A DNA stretch of 64,000 nt from Rapana venosa (GCA_028751875.1 CM054155.1:10993649-11057648); one strand, 5' to 3'. Numbered from the stretch's first letter, positions 11,990 through 23,518 are shown. The notes: generated by a model from the letters alone, not told the origin. Program-made: numbers and translations.

Positions 11990-12420
11990 GGTAGATCGAT
12001 GGTCTAAAGGTAACGCGCCTGTATAGTAAAACGAAAAGTCCAGGTCGGAAGTGTGCGGTGGTTCGAATCCCGTTTGGACCGGAAACTTTTCCCCCATCCA
12101 TTAGACCACGAGTGGTGGTCTGGGCGCTAGTCTTTCGGATGAGACAGTAAACCGAGGTCCCGTGTGTTACACATAATTATTTAGTGCACGTTAAAGAACC
12201 CACAGCAACAAGAGAAATGACCCTGGCAAAATTATGTAGAAAAAAACTACTCTGATAGGGAAACAAATACAGTTGCAGACAGGAAAAAGACAAAAAGTGG
12301 GTGGCGCTGCTCTTGTGGCGACGCGCTCTCCCTGGGGAGAGCAGCCCGAATTTCACGCAGAGAAATTCACACAGAGAAATCTGCGGTGACTTTAAGTGGT
12401 ACAAATAAATAAATTTAAAA
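11990..12420 (+). mobile_element. SINE B, full length, tRNA-derived
   Basis: The head is tRNA-like: an A-box-like stretch at about 11998-12016 (atggtctaaaggtaacgcg) and a perfect B box GGTTCGAATCC at 12060-12070, typical of RNA polymerase III internal promoters. A long central region follows (gaccacgagtggtggtctgg hairpin, a segment near 'gatgagacagtaaaccgag', 'aagaacccacagcaacaaga', 'ctctgatagg') and then a 3' region with 'gtggcgctgctcttgtggcg' and 'ctctccctggggagagcagc'. It ends in an (AAAT)n tail. Partial copies occur at 32931, 42078, 45573, 46752 and 62948. The conserved middle resembles the conserved central domains known from invertebrate SINEs, but I cannot name which one. Confidence 0.8.
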
Positions 12421-12481
12421 AACGTGCCTGAGTGAAATACATACATCAGTGCAGTATCTTACAGTCCACATAGGCAGGCCT

Positions 12482-12493
12482 ATACTAGGCTTA
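12482..12493. repeat. target-site duplication, left (atactaggctta)
   Basis: A 12-base direct repeat identical to 15688-15699, flanking the RTE element. Confidence 0.9.
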
Positions 12494-15400
12494 CCCCCAT
12501 GGGACTCCCGGGGTATGCTTGCAAAGCGAGCATGGCAAGAATAGGATCCCAGCCCTTCAACCAGGCATGTTGAAAGAGGCGACTAAGGTGGAACCCTTCC
12601 TCCAGGTTGGGGGTTGGGCACAGGGCTAACAACCCTGTCCCGTAAAAGAAGAGAAGTTGGAAACAGCAACAGAACATTTCTACTTTTGCGTGCGAAGGAC
12701 CTCCCGGGTCCAGTGAGACTCGTATGAATGCTGATGGCCAAAGCCGAGAGGAAGCTAAAAGCAGGATAAGGGAAGACCTGAACACCACCAAAACTAAGAT
12801 CAGACTAGGACATTGGAACGTGAGGACGATGTATGAGACTGGCAAGCTGGCACATGTAACATTAGAGATGAGAAGATTCAACCCCCATGTCCTAGGAGTA
12901 AGCGAGAGTTGATGGACTGGATCTAGGAGAATGGAATCACCCCGGGGAGAAACCGTCCTCTACTCTGGGAGAGATGATAACCGCCCCACGAGGAGTTGCC
13001 ATCATTCCCAAAGAAAGGCGTTGAGCGATGCCTTATGGAGGGAAGCCCATCAACAGCAGACTAATGAGTGCGAGACTGAAGGGAAGGCACATCAACATCC
13101 CCATCATCCAGTGCTACGCACCAACCAACAACAGCAACGATGAGAGCAAGACTACTTCTACCCCCAAAGTGCAGACAGAGACAGAGAAGGCCCCACGCCA
13201 TGACCTCATCGTCATCATGGGGGACCTCAACGCCAAGGTCGGAAGCGACAACACCGACTATGAGAGAGTCATGGGAAAACACGGAGTGGGGAACAAATGA
13301 CAACGGGGAGAGACTTGTGGAGTTCTGCGCCATGAACAATTTAGTGATAGGAGGGACCCTCTTCACGCACAGGGACATCCACAAGCTGACTTGGACGTCG
13401 CCGAATGATCAACGGTATGTGGAGACGATCTCTTTTGGATGTGAAAACCAAGCGAAGTGCGGATGTCGGGATCGATCATCACCTGGTGACCACACACATC
13501 CAGATGAAACTGAAGAAGAACACAAGACCAACCACTCAAGCGCGATTTGATACCCAGCGACTGAGAGACACCAACGTGAAGTCTGCATTCATCAACAATC
13601 TGAGAAACAGATTCCACATCCTGCAGAACATGACAGAACAGCATGACATAGATGCGACATGAAGCAGATCTGAAAACTGTACAATGAGAGCAGCAAGGAG
13701 AGCTTTCGGTCATCAAAAGAAGAAGACCAACAATGACTGGACCCAACAAGAGACCCTCGATGCCATCAAAGAAAGGAGAGAGATTAAGAAGAGACTTCTG
13801 CAAGTAAAGTCTCCACGGCTACGAGAGAGGCAGGAAGAGTTGTACAGAGAGGCACACAGGAAAGTGAAGAGACTCCCACGCCGTGACAAGAGAGAAACCA
13901 TGGACCAGCTGGCAGCTGAGGCAGAAGAGACGGCGGCCCAAGGAGAGCAAGGGAGAGTCTACAAGATCACTAAGAAAATATTCAACAAATTTAAGAGGAG
14001 CGCTGGGGGGACCAATCAGGGACAGACAAGGGAAACTGTTGACAACAGAGAAAGAGCAAGAAGAAAGATGGGCTGAACACTTCAACGAAGTTCTCAACCG
14101 ACCACCACCTGACGAGACAGCCGACATCCCAGAAGCTACAAAAGACTTAGACATTGATGTCAACCCCCCAACAAATCAAAAGATAGTGGCTGCCATTTAA
14201 GACCCTCAAGAACGGCAAGTCACCAGGCCAGGACAAACCCTTTGGGGCCGACTATTCAAGGGAGATTTTGAACTAGCAGCTGATATTCTGCAAAACTGTT
14301 TACAGCTGCATGGAATAACGAGAAAGTACCTGACGATTGGACCAAGGGAGTGATAGTCAAAATCCCCAAGAAAGGAACCCTGAGCAACTGCAACAACTGG
14401 AGGGGAATCACTCTTTTGTCTGTGCAGAGCAAGATACGGCCAAGGTCATCAGAAGAAAAAATATCAGACGCTTTTGGACGATGCACTGAGGAAGGAACAA
14501 GCAGGGTTCAGGAAGCAAGAGGATGATAGACCAGATACTCACGTCAGAAACATCATCGAACCCGTGCACAGAGTGTCAAAGACAACTGTATGTGAATTTT
14601 GTGGACTTCGAAAAGGCATTTGACAGCATACACAGAGACAGCCTTTGGAGTATCCTTCGACACTATGGCATCCCATCGAAACTGGTACACCTTATCAAGA
14701 GCTTCTATGACAACTTCAGATGCTCTGTGGGCCATAGCAACACTGTCTTCGAAGTCAAGACTGGAGTAAGACAAGGATGTGTGATGTCGGCAGTTCTCTT
14801 CAATCTGGCCATTGATTAGGTGATGAGGAAGACGACAGAAGACACCCCAAGAGGGATTCGCTGGAGCCTGTTCTCAACACTAGACGACCTTGACTTTGTG
14901 GATGACCTGGCGCTGCTGTCCCCACACACCAACATATCCAGGAGAAGACCAGCAGACTCCAAACATTCGGACAGCTAGTGGGGCTTCCTATTAGCACCAA
15001 GAAAACAGAGACAATGTCGCTCAATGTGAACACACCAGCCCCCGTGAAAGTGAATGGAACTGACCTGCGCCAGACAGACAAGTTCACATACCTTGGCAGC
15101 AGCATCAAACCAGAGGGCGGCACAAAAGAAGACATCCACAACAGACTGGGCAAGGCCAGGAGTGTGTTTAGGGAGATGAACAATATCTGGAGATCAACTC
15201 AGTACAGCACCAACACCCAAACTAAAGTATACCAGAGCTGTGTTGTATTACGCTCCTGTACGGTTCTGAGTGCTGGAGGATGACGGGAAATGGATCTTAC
15301 CAAATTCGATCCTTTCACACCATATGCCCCCGAAGAATTCTCCAGATCTTTTAGCCAGAGAAGATCTCCAATGAAAGACCTACTACGGAGATGCAGGCAG

Positions 15401-15687
15401 GAAGACATGGGAACCATCATTTACCAGACGATGGTGGGAAATGGATTGGGCACATCCTCCGAAGAGACCCACAGTCAATCACAAGAACAGCATTGCACTG
15501 GACCCCAGAAGGAAGGAGAAAGAAAGGAAGACCAAAAGCAACGTGGAGGAGAACTGTAGAAAGTGAGATGAAGCCCATGCAGCACTCTTGGGGATCAGTG
15601 ACTAGGTTAGCCCAGGATAGGCAGGAGTGGAAGTTCTTTGTTGCTGCCCTACACACCACTGGGTGTAATGATTGATGATGATGAATG
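12494..15687 (+). mobile_element. RTE-like LINE, apparently full length but decayed
   Basis: A 3.19-kb element bounded by 12-bp TSDs. The 5' UTR starts 'cccccatgggactcccgggg'. The AP-endonuclease region begins near 12780 with IRLGHWNVRTMYETGK, then IPIIQCYAPTN (about 13095), LIVIMGDLNAKVGSD (about 13208-13250) and SADVGIDHHLVTT (13455). A basic linker spans 13684-14076. The reverse transcriptase shows PKKGTLSNCNNWRGITLLS (14368), VDFEKAFDSIHRDSLW (14602), VRQGCVMSAVLFNLAID (14767), FVDDLALL (14897) as the catalytic box, and FTYLGSSIKPEG. The C-terminus is RRKKGRPKATWRRTVE. It ends in a short TGATGA tail, typical of RTE elements. Multiple frameshifts and stops separate the blocks, so it cannot make a full protein as read. 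A second copy lies at 35221-38719. Confidence 0.92.
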
Positions 15688-15699
15688 ATACTAGGCTTA
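15688..15699. repeat. target-site duplication, right (atactaggctta)
   Basis: Perfect match to 12482-12493. Confidence 0.9.
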
Positions 15700-18199
15700 A
15701 CATAACAAACAGGCCTACCTTAGTGTGTGAGTACTTTTCAAATAGCAGTCATTTTCACACATAGAAATAAGAATCAGTGGCCCTAACCTACTGGCCATAT
15801 AAGGGAGGAGGAGGATGCCGCTGGTGAGGGGACCAGCTTTAATAATGCATCAGTCCCAGAGTGACATGGAGGCCTATCCTTTCTGAGCTTATTTCATTGT
15901 TTTTGGCCAACTTCCAACATTCCCTTTGAACGTTAGGACCAAAACAGTTGCTTACATAAAATCTCACCTATTTGGGGAACCTAGGAGCTCTAGCCCAGGA
16001 TAGGGAAACAGAACAAAAGGAACTGTGTAGCTACTTCAGCAGATACCAGAGCAAGAGAGAGAGAGGCCTAGAGGCCCACTAGGCCTACAGAGAGAGAACA
16101 TGCCCCTCTCCACACACCCCCACACCCCAAAATTGTACTGTTGGACTTAAAATGAAAGCAAGTGTATGGGCTGATCATTTTGATCAGGATGAGTATTGAA
16201 AGAGAGGCAAGGAGTGGGAGCATTATCTCTATGCCAAGAAAGGGTGTAGGGAGGGGGTGGGGGATATTTTGTTAGAGGCCAGTGCAATGTTCGAGCAAAT
16301 AGGTAACTGGGTCCATAATTCCCAACTGACATTTTGGACATATTTCTTTCCACAAAGCAGCTTGGGAACTCCAGCAACGATATAAGTGGATAAACATTGA
16401 CCTCAAAATTGCACTATTTACACCATACATTTCATTTCCCAACGAACATTTTTTTTGTAACTGGTGCAAATACACACACACACACATTAATCCCATTGTT
16501 TCTGGCTCACATCTTAAAATTATTAGTTACACAAAACTTTCTGGGTCATTGCTCTTTCTGATGAAGGTTTACAGCTTTTCAGGGCACATCCACTGACACA
16601 GTCAATCTGCCACCTTAGTGTTAAAAACAAGAATGACCTGCAGAGAATTGTAAGAATCTGCTAAAAAAAAAACACACCTGGAGAAGAACAAAGAGATCCC
16701 AAGTCGTTCTGCAATCAGCGGCTTGTATATATGCAAAGTGACTGCCATTTTGGCCGATCCCTCCCATGCCTTGTTTTTCAGAGTTTCAGTTGTTGCCTTC
16801 AGGACGCCGTTTTCAGTGCCCCATCAGCAAAACAAACAGAAAAAAGACATTCTTTTGTGCCAGTAATCATTCCAATTCTAAATTCACAATGATGTTGACT
16901 ACCTAGTTTTTACATTTCTCTGAATTACTTGCCTGATTGTCATTGTTATGAGTGTAATTAATAGCCTACATAATTATGTGTGTGTGTGTGTGTGGAAGGG
17001 GTGGGGGTATGAAATGTCTCTGTCTTCTTAGTCAATGGCCTTTAAAACATTTGTATACTCATACATCGGTGTATGTGTGTGGGTGTGCGTGGGTGTGTCG
17101 CGCAGGCAGCGCTGTGCGTGTGTTGTGTATGTGCGTGGGTAAAGGATAAGTTTATATGTTGTCTTTCTACTCAATGCTTTTGTAACTTATGTTCTCAATT
17201 GGTGTGTTGTGTGTGTGTGTGTGTGTGTGGTGTGTTGTGGTGTGTGTCCTAGATGTGTGTGTTTTTGTGTGTGTGTTCATGACATTTTTATTTGAAGTTA
17301 TTTTGGAATGTTTTCACCAATATGAAATGTAGCTTTTTTGTGTCTTTCAAGGTTATAATACATATCAATCTGCCTGTCAGTATTGTAATTGCATGATTAA
17401 AGTGTTTTTTACTTGACTTGAATGTTTGTTTAAATGGCATACATTTTAAAAATAAGCGAGGATAGATGAAATATGATGAAAAATGCCAATTTATGTACAT
17501 AGTAAGTGCAAGAGCTCAAAGCTTTGGGTATTTGCAATACTCTCTCTCTCTCTCTCCCCTTCTCTCTCTCTCCTCTCCTCTTCTCTCTCCCAAGCCTTGT
17601 ATGATCTTAAGAAAAAGAGAGAAACAGTCTTCAGGAGGGAACACCTTATATGAGCAGATCCTCCCTGAGGTCTGGAACCTCCTGGTTAATCATACCTAGT
17701 GCAGGCATCCCCCCATCAGCCCGATAAAAAGGCGTTCCTACAAACATTTGGTGTATTACAGTGTGCACTTTGCACGCTATAACTTTTGAATTGAACCCCC
17801 CCCACCCCCCCCCCCCCTCCCCCCCCCCCCTTTCTCTGTAGACCTACCGGTTTTGGCTTGGTTAAACTTCATGGTTTTGTTGATGTATAGACGGATTAAG
17901 GTTTCCTTGTAGGTGAGAATGCTCTTCTTTTATCGATGTAGCAGTTGGTTGTTGGTGATACAGATTTACGAATGCTGAAGCTGATTTGATATAGTGTTTG
18001 TGGCTAAGCCAAGAGTAAGTTAAGGAATGCATTTCACGCTATGTGTATTTATAACTGAAATTAATAATTATTGATCTGGTTCAACTAAAGTATGTGTAGT
18101 TGTTTTGCACATAACAGAGTTGGATAAGGTCATGGGACTTTTGATGTTTAATAATAATGTGATCGCGGCTTTATTCTAATTTCTGTGGTTAAATGTTCA
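15700..18199. other. mostly unique sequence, no gene recognised
   Basis: Moderate-complexity DNA. Microsatellites: GT-rich repeats at 16977-17000 and 17070-17290, (TC)n at 17541-17590, C-runs at 17800-17832. The open frames (16147-16377, 16272-16496, 17288-17500) are short and show no domain. 17380-17425 ('gattaaagtgtttttt', 'acttgacttgaa') resembles the minus-strand sequence at 33143-33165, so it may be the end of repeat F. Confidence 0.5.
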
Positions 18200-18207
18200 T
18201 GTAAAAG

Positions 18208-18586
18208 TATGTTTGTCCGTCGTGTCCGACGATGACCTCCTAAACAGCAGAGGAGGCAGCTGCTGTTTTGGAAACTGGGCAGAAATTTGATTATAGTGGA
18301 GATGCCTTGCCCACAGTACATCCCCACTCTCTCGGCCAAGTGGGCATAAGGACAGTAAGCATTGGAGATGTTCCCCAAAAGCCAACCAGCCCCCAGGGCT
18401 GCAGCACATAAGGACTGTGCGAGTCAAGCCTCCTAATCAGAGTCATAGTCGATCACTAAAGACTAAGCTGCAAAGTGGAATTCCATGAGTGGGAAAGCCA
18501 CTGGTCATACAGCCTCTCACTTTGCTGTTGCCCCCAGCGTCAATGGTTTAATCAAGAACTGTGATAAAGCCCAGGTGCTGACGGCT
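18208..18586 (+). mobile_element. unclassified 380-bp element E, copy 2, with TSD
   Basis: Nearly identical to 9328-9709, differing by a few substitutions and small indels. It is flanked by a direct repeat: 'tgtaaaagta' ends at 18209 on the left and recurs at 18586-18595 on the right. The duplicated flank indicates that the unit inserted as a discrete element. I see no tRNA boxes, no terminal inverted repeat and no intact frame: a stop interrupts the plus frame just after 'atgacctcc'. Confidence 0.65.
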
Positions 18587-18595
18587 GTAAAAGTA

Positions 18596-19517
18596 GAATC
18601 TCATAAGTAACTAATCAATATTTGATGTCTGTGCTATACTGAGATGCAGTTTATAAATGGCATTGAGCACAGGGAAAATAATGTTAATTGGCAACAAAGT
18701 TGTTGGGGTAAAGGACTGTGGAGTGAAGTGACTGAGTGTTGAAGACTTGAACGTCAGCCTAGGACCTGAATGCTGTAATAGGACTAGGCCTAGCTCTGGG
18801 CCCTGTGGAAATTACCCTGTTAAAGATGCTAGGCTAGGACCTATCAGTATGGTTAGGTGGTGGTCAGTCATTTGCTGGAAAGTTGACAATTTTGTGTGTG
18901 ATTTCTGTGACAATCTAGATGATGCCTGCTCTGTCTCTGCCTCTCTGCCGCGTCTGTCTGTCTCTGTCTCCCTCTGTGTCTATGTCTCTCTACCTCTGTC
19001 GCTCTGTCTTTCTCTGTGTGTGTGTCTCTCTCTCTTTCTCTCTCTGGTGCTACAATATCCATGAGGCATGATAGGGACCAATGTTATGAAAGAGATCTGA
19101 GAATAGACTAAGTTTTGTTGGACATTATTAAGATAGTGTTGGTTGAGAGTACTCAGCAAAGGATTTTCCTAATTAATTGAAATCTCTAATTGTTGGATTT
19201 ACATTTGTATACTCTCTCTATTGGTTCCCTATGATTAACTTGGTATTTTGGTATAAATGATGAAAGGGATTTGGTTTTCCTACATTTGGCCAGACGATGA
19301 TATAGTTATTTGCTGTGTGTGCCTTTCATGAATTATGTACCTTGTTAAATATGGATAGATTTGATGTTTGTTCCAGGTGTGTGTTTTCTGGTAGATGAAA
19401 AGAATAAATTGTGTTACCATAACACCCCTGCATGGCCTCACATCATTCCTTTGAGTGTGGAGTGCCAGTGTCCTAACATACATCCCTAACATCCCCTTCC
19501 CCTCCACCTTCCAACAG
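18596..19517. other. unique sequence upstream of the candidate exon
   Basis: No domain is recognised. CT-rich repeats at 18930-19050 give the open frames 18747-19064 plus and 18868-19062 minus. 19480-19515 is a C/T-rich stretch ending in cag, which would serve as a polypyrimidine tract for the exon at 19518. Confidence 0.4.
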
Positions 19518-19726
19518 GTGCTTTTTGCAATTCTCGCCAATTTTATAAAAAGAATCATGGATACTTCCAACGTTGTGCATGTCCCTATCTCATCGGCCAG
19601 TGCTGTATGCCTGAGGAGGGGGGCAGTCAGCAGCTGGATACGCAACATGCTGCTTTGTCTGCCTCCCAGTTACAGGAGCTGGCCGTTCTAGTGGTGAGGC
19701 AGATGCATCAACGGCCCACAGAAAAG
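19518..19726 (+). CDS. candidate exon of an unrecognised gene (exon 1 seen)
   Basis: A strong acceptor context (pyrimidine-rich stretch, then ccaacag) precedes 19518, and a plausible donor (gaaaag then gtcagt) follows 19726. Between them lies a fully open 69-codon frame from 19520. It starts AFCNSRQFYKKNHGYFQRCA and continues into a Cys-rich stretch ending GQCCMPEEGG, then a Gln/Leu-rich helix-like part (SASQLQELAVLVVRQMHQRP). The six cysteines and the polar helix look protein-like, but I do not recognise the family. The start phase needs one base from an upstream exon; the end is phase 0. A corrupted second version starts at 21717. It could also belong to an unknown repeat. Confidence 0.4.
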
Positions 19727-20411
19727 GTCAGTGTTCCAACTCCCATTCCACATGCAACTGTTGTCAGGGTGTGCCATATGCTTTGTTTCAATTTTGTGAT
19801 AATTGTAATCACAATAATTGAGTTGAATATATGTTTGTGTATGTGCATATCATATATCATGAGTTCTTATTCTTGGAAGGAAAAGAAAAGAAAACACATG
19901 AGAAAATAATAAAACAATATTAATGTTATTGAGTTTGGGGGTTTTATCTCAGCAAGTAATTATGCAATGCTTGTGCATGTGTGATCAAGATGAAAAAGGC
20001 ACCCTCTGTATTTTGTTTTTGGTGGTGCTATTGGCAAGCAGCACTCACTTGGCTTTGACACCCTGGGTGCTGTGCTGCAGCAAACGATCCTGACACAAAC
20101 AGCCACTAAACCACAATACAGCACATGGTCCAGCCTCTGTATCTGGGGCTTGGTATTATTGTGCTATTGGCAAACAACACTCAGGCTCGGCTTCTCCCCC
20201 TGGGTGCTGGGCTGCAGCTGCAGCATAAACAGCCATATCGTTTTAGCTGTTTTAGCTTAAGCCAGCAGCCCACTATACAGCACACTGTAGGGCCCAGCCT
20301 CCACATCCACCCCCCCCCCCCCCCCCCTTCAATGGTGCCACATATTCATGATGTGCTGTCACACTGGTGGTAGGCCTGGATCCTTATCACTGTTTACCCT
20401 GTCATTTCCAG

Positions 20412-20640
20412 TGCCCTCCTTGTAGTAAAGTGATACCCGCCAGCAGCACTGGACCACCCCAGCTAGTGGCACTGGGTGCATGCAACTGGACCTCCTGCCT
20501 ACCCCCCAGTCAGCCAGCCCTGGCCAGTGGACCAGATGACATCAGGGTCCAGTCTCCACTCCCTTCAGCTGGCAAGTCAACACATGGACTTCTCTGTTTC
20601 CTCCTTCCTTGTGCTGCCTGCTATGTGGTCAGCCCGCCCC
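20412..20640 (+). CDS. candidate exon 2, proline-rich (end uncertain)
   Basis: After 'catttccag' the frame 20412 onward is open in phase 0, which agrees with the phase in which exon 1 ends. It begins CPPCSKVIPASSTGPPQLVA, contains GPDDIRVQSPLPSAGK, and runs into a (C)n tract at about 20640-20680 that encodes only prolines. No clear donor was found, so the 3' boundary is arbitrary. The CPPC motif is visible but does not define a family. Confidence rests on the splice phase agreement only. Confidence 0.25.
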
Positions 20641-20679
<39 letters not shown>

Positions 20680-20680
20680 A
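20640..20680. repeat. poly(C) tract
   Basis: A C run of about 39 bases; related C-runs lie at 20312-20327, 20900-20922 and, in the second version, 22442-22463, 22746-22772 and 22995-23014. Such runs are error-prone in sequencing. Confidence 0.9.
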
Positions 20681-20937
20681 TACCTCACCTCTGCCTCAAC
20701 TCTGGCTTGATAGTCTGTCCTCTCTTTTTCATCATCCAACCTCCCTGTTTTCCCCTCACTCCACCCCCAGTTCCTAACACCACCACCCCCCACCCCGCCC
20801 TGGGGGTCCAGGTGAATAGTTTCAGCCACCTCCTCCACCTTTTCTTCCCCTCCCCCCCCCCCTTCCAGTCTGGAAGTGGGTCAAAGTTTGAAGATGTCAG
20901 CCCCCCCCCCCCCCCCCCCCCCACCTCCATCGGACAG

Positions 20938-21216
20938 GTACTCCTGACCCCTTTCAGGCCATACTCCAGTTACAGGGTTTCAACCTGTTGGTGCTCGACT
21001 GGCACAGAATAAACCACGCCTGGGTAAAGTTCCATCACAGCAGGGACGTTCTCTCTGGTTCATGCACCCTGACCTCCTCAACAACCCTGGTCCCCACAGG
21101 GCAGCCAGTGAAGCAGACAGTCACCGCCATGTGCACTGCCCATGAAGAGATGGAGGCTTTTGCTGCACGGTCACGGCCCCATTTTTTTTTTGGGTCAAGC
21201 CTGCGGAGGACGACTT
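20938..21216 (+). pseudogene. candidate terminal exon, first (error-rich, gap-truncated) version
   Basis: The same sequence as 23031-23322 but with several single-base differences, including loss of two bases near 20991 and one near 21055 that break the frame. It stops at the 500-N gap. I interpret it as the poorly polished end of a contig, not as a diverged paralogue. Confidence 0.5.
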
Positions 21217-21716
21217 NNNNNNNNNNNNNNNNNNNNNNNNNNNNNNNNNNNNNNNNNNNNNNNNNNNNNNNNNNNNNNNNNNNNNNNNNNNNNNNNNNNN
21301 NNNNNNNNNNNNNNNNNNNNNNNNNNNNNNNNNNNNNNNNNNNNNNNNNNNNNNNNNNNNNNNNNNNNNNNNNNNNNNNNNNNNNNNNNNNNNNNNNNNN
21401 NNNNNNNNNNNNNNNNNNNNNNNNNNNNNNNNNNNNNNNNNNNNNNNNNNNNNNNNNNNNNNNNNNNNNNNNNNNNNNNNNNNNNNNNNNNNNNNNNNNN
21501 NNNNNNNNNNNNNNNNNNNNNNNNNNNNNNNNNNNNNNNNNNNNNNNNNNNNNNNNNNNNNNNNNNNNNNNNNNNNNNNNNNNNNNNNNNNNNNNNNNNN
21601 NNNNNNNNNNNNNNNNNNNNNNNNNNNNNNNNNNNNNNNNNNNNNNNNNNNNNNNNNNNNNNNNNNNNNNNNNNNNNNNNNNNNNNNNNNNNNNNNNNNN
21701 NNNNNNNNNNNNNNNN
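21217..21716. other. assembly gap, exactly 500 N
   Basis: A run of 500 N. The round number indicates a placeholder of unknown true size. The sequence left of it (19518-21216) and right of it (21717-23322) are the same sequence. Confidence 0.99.
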
Positions 21717-23322
21717 GTGTTTTTTGCAATTCCGCCAATTTTAAAAAAAAATCGGGATCTTCCCAACGTTGTGCATGTCCCACTCAGGGCCAGTGCTTTA
21801 TGCCTGAGGGGGGGGGCATCCACGGGATCCAAACATCCCTTTTTGTCGCTCCCATTACAGAGCTGGCCGTTCTAGTGGTGAGCAGATGCATCAAGGGCCC
21901 CAAAAAGGTCATTTTTCCAACTCCCATTCCACTGCAACTTTTGCCCGGGTGTGCCATAGTTTTTGTTTAAATTTGGAAATTGTAATCACAAAAAATTTGA
22001 TTAATATATTTTGTGTATGTGCAACAAAATTCATATTCTTATTTTTGGAAGGAAAAAAGAAAAAAACACAGAAAAATAATAAAACAATATTAATTTTTAT
22101 TGAGTTTGGGGTTTTTATCTCACAAGTATTATGCAATCTTGTCAGTGTGATCAAGATGAAAAAGGCACCCTCTGTATTTTTTTTTGTGGTCAGGGCAAGC
22201 AGCACCACTTGGTTTTTGACACCCGGGCTGTGCTGCAGCAAACCCCGACACAAACCCACAAAACCCAATACAGCACATGGTCCCCCTTATCGGGGGCTTG
22301 GTATTATTGCTATTGGAAAAACAACACCAGCTGGGCTTCTCCCCGGGTGCTGGCTGCACTGCACATAAACAGCCAAATCGTTTTAGTTTTTTTAGCTTAA
22401 GCCACGCCCACTAACAGCACATGTGGGCCCCCAGCCTCCACACCACCCCCCCCCCCCCCCCCCTTCAATGGTCCACAATTCATATGTGCTGTCACACGGG
22501 TGGAGCCTGGATCCTTATCACTTTTTAAACCCTTCTTTTCAGGCCCCCCTTTGTATAAAGTGATACCCCCCACAGCACTGACCACCCCACTAGGGGCACT
22601 GGGGGCATGCAACGGGACCTCCCCTCCCCCCCATCACCCCCTGGCCAGGGGACCAATGACATCAGGGTCCGTCTCCACCCCTCACGCAATCAACACATGG
22701 ACTTCTTTTTTCCCCCTTTTCCTTGTGTGCCTCATGTGGTCAGCCCACCCCCCCCCCCCCCCCCCCCCCCCCCATACCTTCACCTCTGCCTAACTCTGGG
22801 GCTTTATAGTTCTTCCTCTCTTTTTCATCATCCAACCTCCCCGTTTCCCCTCACTCCACCCCCCCGTTTTCCAACACCACCCCCCCCCCCCCGCCCTGGG
22901 CCCAGGGAATATTTTCAGCCACCCCTCCACCTTTTTTTTTTCCCTCCCCCACCCCCTTTCCCGTCTGGAAGTGGATCAAAATTTGAAGAGTCAGCCCCCC
23001 CCCCCCCCCCCCCCACCTCCCATCGGACAGGTACTCCTGACCCCTTTCAGGCCATACTCCAGTTACAGGGTTTCAACCTGTCTGGTGCTCGACTGGCACA
23101 GAATAAACCACGCCTGGGTAAAGTTCCATCACAGCAGGCACGTTCTCTCTGGTTACATGCACGTGACCTCCTCAACAACCCTGGTCGCACAGGGCAGCCA
23201 GTGAAGCCAGACAGTCACCGCCATGTGCACTGCCCATGAAGAGATGGAGGCTTTTGCTGCACGGTCACGGCCACCATTTTTTGTCCTCTGGCTGGCAATG
23301 CCTGCAGGAGGGACGACTTTCT
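21717..23322 (+). repeat. second version of 19518-21216 (overlapping contig end)
   Basis: Collinear with 19518-21216 over its whole length, including the exon, the C-runs and the terminal frame. Differences up to about 22990 are dominated by dropped or added bases in short homopolymers, whereas the last 300 bases are clean and continue past the point where the first version ends. This pattern fits overlapping contig ends better than a genuine tandem duplication. Confidence 0.7.
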
Positions 23323-23437
23323 GAGTGCCCAGCAGATTCGGATTGGGGCAGCAGCACATGCATTGTGTCTGGCTATGACTACTGCAAGCACATGTCTGGA
23401 GAGGTTGACCCTCCTATCTAACATAATTTCAAACTGA
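23031..23437 (+). CDS. candidate terminal exon of the unrecognised gene, with an in-frame TGA
   Basis: Following 'catcggacag', the frame whose first full codon is at 23033 reads TPDPFQAILQLQGFNLSGAR and then KPRLGKVPSQQARSLWLHAR up to a TGA at 23237-23239. The same frame then stays open for 65 more codons (RDGGFCCTVTATIFCPLAGN, later LSAQQIRIGAAAHALCLAMT) to a second TGA at 23435-23437. The first TGA is also present in the other version (21153-21155), so it is not a random read error. The gene may end at the first stop, or the continuation may be chance or decay. No family is recognised. Confidence 0.3.
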
Positions 23438-23448
23438 TTTAGGACTAA

Positions 23449-23452
<4 letters not shown>

Positions 23453-23500
<48 letters not shown>

Positions 23501-23518
23501 CTCTCTCTCTCTCTCTCG

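Noticed and set aside
11998..12085. Possible tRNA gene
   Set aside because: Good B box, but no foldable cloverleaf that I could see and it is continuous with a repeated SINE body; the same head recurs at 42315 (minus).
20988..21875. Frames of 200-295 codons across the N gap on both strands
   Set aside because: Most codons are N; they are artefacts of the 500-N placeholder.
21717..23322. True tandem duplication or diverged paralogue of 19518-21216
   Set aside because: Exactly 500 N between them and error-like indels concentrated toward the gap on both sides favour overlapping contig ends; kept as a finding, not as a duplication.
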